Shown here in pieces: positions 59,103 to 64,000 of a DNA stretch of 64,000 bases; positions within the stretch are counted from its first letter, which is position 1, and each line of letters begins with the position of its first letter. This DNA comes from Spizellomyces punctatus DAOM BR117 (Eukaryota; Chytridiomycota; Chytridiomycetes; Spizellomycetales; Spizellomycetaceae): the NCBI RefSeq assembly GCF_000182565.1, contig NW_015971551.1, forward strand, positions 89,638-153,637, read 5' to 3'. The position numbers were made by a program, and so were the translations under genes. The notes beneath the pieces are model-generated. The model did no database searches. It had not been told where the DNA came from and was given only the letters and a program-made list of their open reading frames with translations.

Positions 59103-60444
59103 TCATGAGTTCAATTTAATTGACTCATCCCGCTGATTATGGAGGAATATATCAGCGAATGTGATATGAGATAGCGCGCGTGAAACAAAAGACAACTCAC
59201 AATAGCCTCTAGGTACGCTCGTAAGTGCTCTGGATCATGATCTGGGTACATGCCATGCCCCAAGTTCGCAATGTATCTCTCTTTCGTGCCGAATTTTTCC
59301 AGCATAGTCGCAACCTCCTGCTTGATTGTTTCCTTAGGTGCATACAACAAACTTGGATCGGCATTTCCTTGCAATGTCACTCGCCCTCCAGTGCGACGTC
59401 TAGCGTCGACTGGGTCTATTGTCCAGTCCAACGACATAATATCATACTCGATATTTGGGCTTGAGAGAGATTCCAATGCGTAATGCGCACCACGTGCGAA
59501 GACGACCATGGGAGTGGAGGCGAGATCAGGGTTTACGTCGCGCAGGGCGGCACGTACTCGCAGCGGAATTTGCTTCAGGTAGGGCAGGGAAAAGGTGGCA
59601 AAGTGCGAGGGAGAGAGTTCACCAGCCCACGAATCGAAAACCTGCAACAGCTAAAAGAATCGGAAATCATCAGGCCCTGTGCCAGATGCTCTAGAAAAGT
59701 AGGATTACTCACTTGCGCGCCGGCCTTAACTTGCGCGACTAGGAAGTCCACCACAACATCCGTGATCCGCTGCAGCAAATCCTTGCTTTCCTCAGGCCAC
59801 TTCACCAACCATGCCTTCGCCTTACTCAATGTTTTGCTGCCACCTCCTTCGATCATATAGGCCATTAAGGTCCATGGTGCTCCAACAAATCCAAAAAGTG
59901 GCACACGGCCATCCAGTTTCTGCCTTGTCAAGGTGATAGCCTCCAACACGTATCGCAGGTCGGTCTCTATATCCACCTTTGTCTTCAAGCGGGCTAGGTG
60001 AGTCGGATCTACCAGAGGGTCAGGAAAGTGCGGTCCTTTTTTTTCAAGCATTTGTACTTCAAGTCCCATTGCCTGTGGGACGACAAGGATATCGCTGAAA
60101 ATAATACTGGCATCCAACAATCCAGCATAACGGTCAATAGGTTGAAGTGTCACCAGGCATGCCAGGGAGGGGTTCCGGCAAATGGTAAAGAAGTCGTGCT
60201 GGGCACGGACCTCACGAAACTCTAAAGTACGACAAATAATTCAGACTTTACATTGCAAATCACTGCTGATCCTTCTTGTCCAACAATTACCTGGTAAGTA
60301 CCGTCCCGCTTGTCGCATGATCCATACTGGCACACGTTCAACGCTTTCTCCACGCGCAACCCTGAGTATCAGGTCATTTTTGAGAGGTGGAAAGTCCTGG
60401 TCCGTGTAGACCGGATATGGTTTGGCAATATCGTTACTGACCAT
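59103..60444 (-). CDS. HEM12: Uroporphyrinogen decarboxylase
   Basis: Fifth enzyme of haem synthesis; removes four acetate carboxyls to give coproporphyrinogen III. About four exons on the complement. The conserved N-terminal [15 protein letters not shown] holds the substrate-binding Arg cluster. Next come [15 protein letters not shown] with its catalytic Asp, [59 protein letters not shown] and [18 protein letters not shown]. The last exon (59103-59132) adds RDESIKLNS. The start was set at [11 protein letters not shown]; an in-frame ATG five codons upstream is possible. The stop is only 35 bp from that of FAM227, and the start is 79 bp from that of the Sen54 gene. Confidence 0.96.
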
Positions 60445-60523
60445 GTTGCCGTACAACATTTCTGCAAACAATGCTGAGATGGTGCCAAGCTGTTGCCGTT
60501 GCCGTGGCAACAGTGACGAGCCG

Positions 60524-61974
60524 ATGACATCGATCGCGGAGTGCTTCAGAGTTCTCGATAGTCGTCGACCTGGTACAGCTAGATTTCAACGGACAGTATC
60601 GAAAGGCTCACCGACCCATCTGGATAAAGCGGCGGACATGGAACTGGAAGAGGAGACGGAGGCAGAAGGCATTGATTATCGGTGTTTGCTGCGTGGCAAG
60701 TAAGCAAAGAAGGGTCTTGCAAGAATGTCCGCACTCTCCCTTACTGTATATCACGCCAGCCAGACAGCACTGGTACGAGGTACAAAGGACTTTGCACCAG
60801 ACGGATCTGAACGGCAGAATAGCGCTTTGGTGGAGTCCCGCAACGCACTATATCAAGTTTTACGAGAGGAACGGAGAGCATCCAAGTCTGTTCATGCTAT
60901 GCGATAGAGAATAGCATAAGCTCGAGTATCTAATGCGAGTAAATATGCGTGGAGCAGGAGAACCCTTAGCGAAGCAATATGGCACCACCACTCCAAAACC
61001 GCTGAGGTGACGCTTCACCGGGGCACGCACTTCCAGGTTATAGGGACTACCGTCGACAAAACACTCCGCTTGTTACCAGAGGAAGCTCTCTTCATGCTTG
61101 AGCGAAACGCCTTGACGCTCCGGTATCTTGGTGGAATAGTATCGGTGCAACATGGCTATAATCTCTTGTTGGATGACGCCGGAATGAGTATGAACGTGTA
61201 TCAGGTACCCTTCTCGATTTGACTGCTATCGTCATTGTCATAGCGACGTAGTTAATGTGCATGACAGATATATGCATACCTTAAACGACTTGGATACATC
61301 GTGCTCCGAAGTCGGCCAAAACCCACTGTACCCCAATATCACAGCCCCGTGATGGCAGGTAATAATCTACCAACACGCAGCTCCATTCCTTCCCTCCTTC
61401 ACTACTGACTGTGGTTCAGTCGTACAATATGCCAGAGACTTTATCATCAGATGGATGCGATGGCTATTTGGCCATTGGCTATCGCCTACTTGGCCATTAG
61501 TGAAACTAAGAACTTGTCGACTTGCTGGTGTGTATTGAATCAAACTGGATGCGTCCATGAAAGGGAGGCGGAAAAACTGACCCTTCTCTTAAACAGGTGA
61601 CATCTACAAGCAACTTCAAGTAGTGCCTCGCGTTTCCATTTCCAGTGTGTCACGTCCAGTATCAACAAGCACACTACCGTTTATCGTATTCGATGTTTAC
61701 AAACCACGGACCGGCTTTCGCAAGTCGAATCCCGGGCCTCCGAACTTTCGAGTGGTGGCGCAACGGTAGGTTGGCTTTCCAATGTGTCCCCGACACACTT
61801 TACTTAACCGCATTGACTTGGTAAAATAGTGCTTCAGATGGTCTGCCAGATTATAATCTGTTACGCAACCTTTTTGATCACACGGAAGAGGGTGTGCAAC
61901 TCAAAGTTGGGATAGTTGACGGTGGCAATGTATCATTTCTTTCTCTCTATGAACCAAAGCCATCACCTTTTTAG
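60524..61974 (+). CDS. SEN54: tRNA-splicing endonuclease subunit Sen54
   Basis: Structural subunit of the complex that excises tRNA introns. The first exons are 60524-60699 and 60760 onward. About six exons give roughly 300 residues. The Sen54 N-terminal signature is [10 protein letters not shown] with the following helix [17 protein letters not shown]. Next is [20 protein letters not shown] with [18 protein letters not shown], and the C-terminal [28 protein letters not shown] and GPPNFRVVA. Acceptors were chosen to keep these blocks in frame, for example the 60,759 acceptor giving [12 protein letters not shown]. The catalytic triad belongs to Sen2 and Sen34, not to this subunit, so its absence here is normal. 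Confidence 0.88.
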
Positions 61975-62028
61975 CTTACTACATACATATGCTTATGCAT
62001 TTTAATTACAATATGACGATATACTCAA

Positions 62029-63990
62029 TTATGGTGACATGCGAGAGTCGCTAGGTTTTCTCACAGCCTGATGCACACTTCTGAGCGCTTCTATCCACCT
62101 TTTCATATCCTCCTCAGAACCCGCACATAGTACCATTTGTCTTTTAGGCAAGACCACTTTAAAACAGAACAAGTGATTTTTGCCTTGAGGATCGATTTCC
62201 AACACGTCCAGAACCGATCGCAGCGGAATAAGACGCTTGACAACATACTCCTAAGAGTTTAATAAGTAGAATTGAGTACGATAGGTAACCCTAGCAGGCT
62301 CTGACATGCCGTATTGTGAACATACCCCATCATTCTTGTACCCAAACAGCCTCCCATTTCGTAAAACAAACCATCGTTTCTTCCACCCTTTCTGCGTTGC
62401 AAGCTTCTTGTAATTGTTTGTTACTCGTTTTTCCAAGTACCCTTGCATCACGACACGATCATCATTCGCAGATCCATCTACAGAGGCCTCTCCCTCTTCA
62501 TCGGCATCGTCGTCGCTACTCGATAGCTCCGGTCGCCAGTTGGACGGAGTTGAAGCAATGGAGGTAGCTTCAACTGGGGTATATTCTGCAGTCGGGGATC
62601 GTTGTGCGTGCGCAGCGGGTACTGCATCCAGCGGCGGTGAGCCAGAGAAGCGCATTCTTGCAACTGCTCTTGAAGGGGCGTCGATTTGAGTTGGTGCAGA
62701 GGGTACATAAGGAATTACACTGCTAGGTGTTGAATCCGTCGCTGATATGGCGTAAGCACTGAATATGGAGGAAGGGGTCGTTGTCACTGTTAGGAATGAA
62801 TCAGCCGTACCGACAGAGTCCTGATGTGAGGCTTGGGAGCTACTGTCCGCTGTAACGTCTGGACGAGGTGACGGACCATTGGTGGTGCTTGTTCGGGTTG
62901 CGGGCCGGACGGGACTTGAAGGAGCCGTAGAATTTTGTGATGGGCCTTGCATGATAAAGCTATTAGTCAATCAAACATAGCCGTTAATGACACGCTCAGG
63001 ATCTAACCAGTATGAGATGAACCCGTTTGAACAGTCAGCCCGTCATTCCGCGTCCCAGAACTGGACGGCGCTCGACTTGCGTCAGCATGTGCTTGCCGTT
63101 GCGCGGTCCGAAGCACCCGAAGCCACTCTTCCATGTCCTCTCTTGACAATGCCTGCACATAATACGTTCTTTCACGGGTTACTAATCCGAAGACATGCTT
63201 CCGTTTCTTCAACTCCACTTCCGCAATCGCATGTATGTCCTTCAAGTCGATGATTTTCAGCAATTCATATTCCTGCATGGAAAAAAGATTCTCATCTTAT
63301 GCTTCAAGCTGACAAGAGATGACATGACCATATTCTTTACCTTATCATTTTGATAATATGCAAACCTAGTTGGCCGCAACACAAACCAGCGCCGCTTCCA
63401 TGTCTGGCAAAAGAACACATTGAGGCTTAGAACAACGACCTTCCAACAGCCTCCATCAATGTATTTAGCAAACACCAACCCTTCGCTTCTCTCCTTTCTT
63501 CATCAAGTAACCACTCTTTATGGCTTGTTGGTTTCTCAAAGCGCCGTCTGCTTCAGCTAAGCTGTACTCCGCCACCCCTTCGGAGTCATCTGCATCATCC
63601 GTAGGCCGGAGTCTTGGAGATTCCTCTTCATCTCTACTAACGCCCAGCTCCCCTGTTACCAAATCATCTGTCGACTCCTCTGTGTCTGAAAACGGATATC
63701 GAAGGAATTCTCGAGGCTAAATATTTCCATCATTTCAAATTTCAGCTCGCTGACGGGCAGAGTCCGAAAGGTCAAGATGCTACCTCATCTCCAGAGACGA
63801 TGCGCGTGTGTCCACTTTGATCCCCGTCACCGGCTTCAGAGGCCCCAACTCCTGACAATGTTCCTGCGCTCGCTGGTTGACCTAGTAAGGAAAGCGAGGG
63901 AGAGTCAGAAGTAGCCCGGACAGGCAACACACAACCAAGGTCAAAGTCGTGGGTTTGAATATTCGACTCTGACAACGAGCACTCACTCAT
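62029..63990 (-). CDS. Tandem pleckstrin-homology protein
   Basis: Contains two PH domains, likely phosphoinositide-binding adaptors. Reading from ATG 63990, a Ser-rich acidic N-terminus leads to PH1: IKSGYLMKKGEKRR, WKRRWFVLRPTRFAYYQNDK, YELLKIIDLKDIHAIAEV and YYVQALSREDMEEWLRVLR. A linker of about 200 Ser/Thr/Pro-rich residues with an acidic DDDADEEGE patch follows. PH2 is VMQGYLEKR, KKRWFVLRNGRLFGYKND, YVVKRLIPLRSVLDVLEI and KRWIEALRSVHQAV, each closed by the invariant tryptophan helix. The start lies ten bases from the window edge, so upstream exons cannot be excluded. The layout resembles yeast Opy1, but orthology is not established. Confidence 0.85.
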
Positions 63991-64000
63991 ACTACAAGCA

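Noticed and set aside
61690-61790. tRNA-like TCGAATCCC sequence
   Set aside because: It lies inside the conserved Sen54 C-terminal exon ([11 protein letters not shown]) and no cloverleaf can be folded around it.
1-64000. Bacterial defence system, prophage, CRISPR array or biosynthetic operon
   Set aside because: No direct-repeat arrays, integrases, operon spacing or defence domains were seen; all recognised genes are eukaryotic with introns or fit that context.

Overview
The window looks like nuclear DNA of a zoosporic (flagellated) early-diverging fungus, most likely a chytrid. Genes are dense and lie on both strands. Almost all are split by short GT-AG introns of about 50-75 nt, with only tens to a few hundred bases between neighbours. 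The protein set is fungal or opisthokont: a class II myosin, profilin, a Cdc25-type RasGEF, an Atg12, an Rmd1/Sif2-type protein, Csm3/TIPIN and an Imp2 protease. It also contains two proteins expected only in an organism that builds a motile axoneme: a TTC25/ODAD4-like outer-arm dynein docking subunit and an FWWh/FAM227 protein. A methylmalonyl-CoA epimerase, usually missing in Dikarya, points the same way. I cannot name the genus. No bacterial operons, phage, CRISPR arrays, rRNA or tRNA genes were recognised.

Layout. Bases 1-3,369: 5'-truncated RasGEF (+). 3,765-4,372: profilin (-). 4,847-12,180: myosin II heavy chain (-). 12,766-13,552: small SET-domain protein (+). 13,959-16,146: two unrecognised minus-strand genes. 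16,200-17,209: urease accessory GTPase UreG (-). 17,642-19,715: Rmd1/Sif2 (DUF155) membrane protein (-). 20,102-21,268: Csm3/Swi3/TIPIN (+). 21,607-22,979: ESCRT-III-like protein with a novel C-terminal part (-). 23,234-24,721: diacylglycerol-kinase-type lipid kinase (-). 25,173-26,045: MscL-type channel with a Cys4 tail (+). 26,547-28,057: double coactosin (+). 28,365-32,075: F-BAR protein with four SH3 domains (+). 32,685-33,192: Atg12 (-). 33,443-35,121: CRAL-TRIO/Sec14 protein (+). 35,645-36,891: GTP cyclohydrolase II (+). 37,128-41,649: large WD40 protein (+). 41,773-42,543: methylmalonyl-CoA epimerase (-). 42,768-43,553: 2OG-Fe(II) oxygenase (+). 43,784-44,896: TTC25/ODAD4-like (+). 45,085-45,827: Imp2 (-). 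45,947-48,949: unrecognised WD-like protein (-). 49,074-55,402: UDP-glucose:glycoprotein glucosyltransferase (-). 55,702-56,673: HIG1-type mitochondrial protein (-). 56,875-59,067: FAM227/FWWh protein (+). 59,103-60,444: uroporphyrinogen decarboxylase (-). 60,524-61,974: tRNA-splicing endonuclease subunit Sen54 (+). 62,029-63,990: tandem-PH protein (-), which may run off the right edge.

How the genes relate. There is no pathway cluster in the bacterial sense. Five actin or membrane-cortex proteins (RasGEF, profilin, myosin II, double coactosin, F-BAR/SH3) do fall within the first 32 kb. Several neighbours are tight divergent pairs that probably share promoters: UROD/Sen54 start codons are 79 bp apart, HIG1/FAM227 201 bp, epimerase/oxygenase 224 bp and Atg12/Sec14 250 bp. 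Exon boundaries were set by hand from splice consensus, reading phase and protein-family conservation. Most phases close exactly; boundaries I could not settle are marked in the entries.
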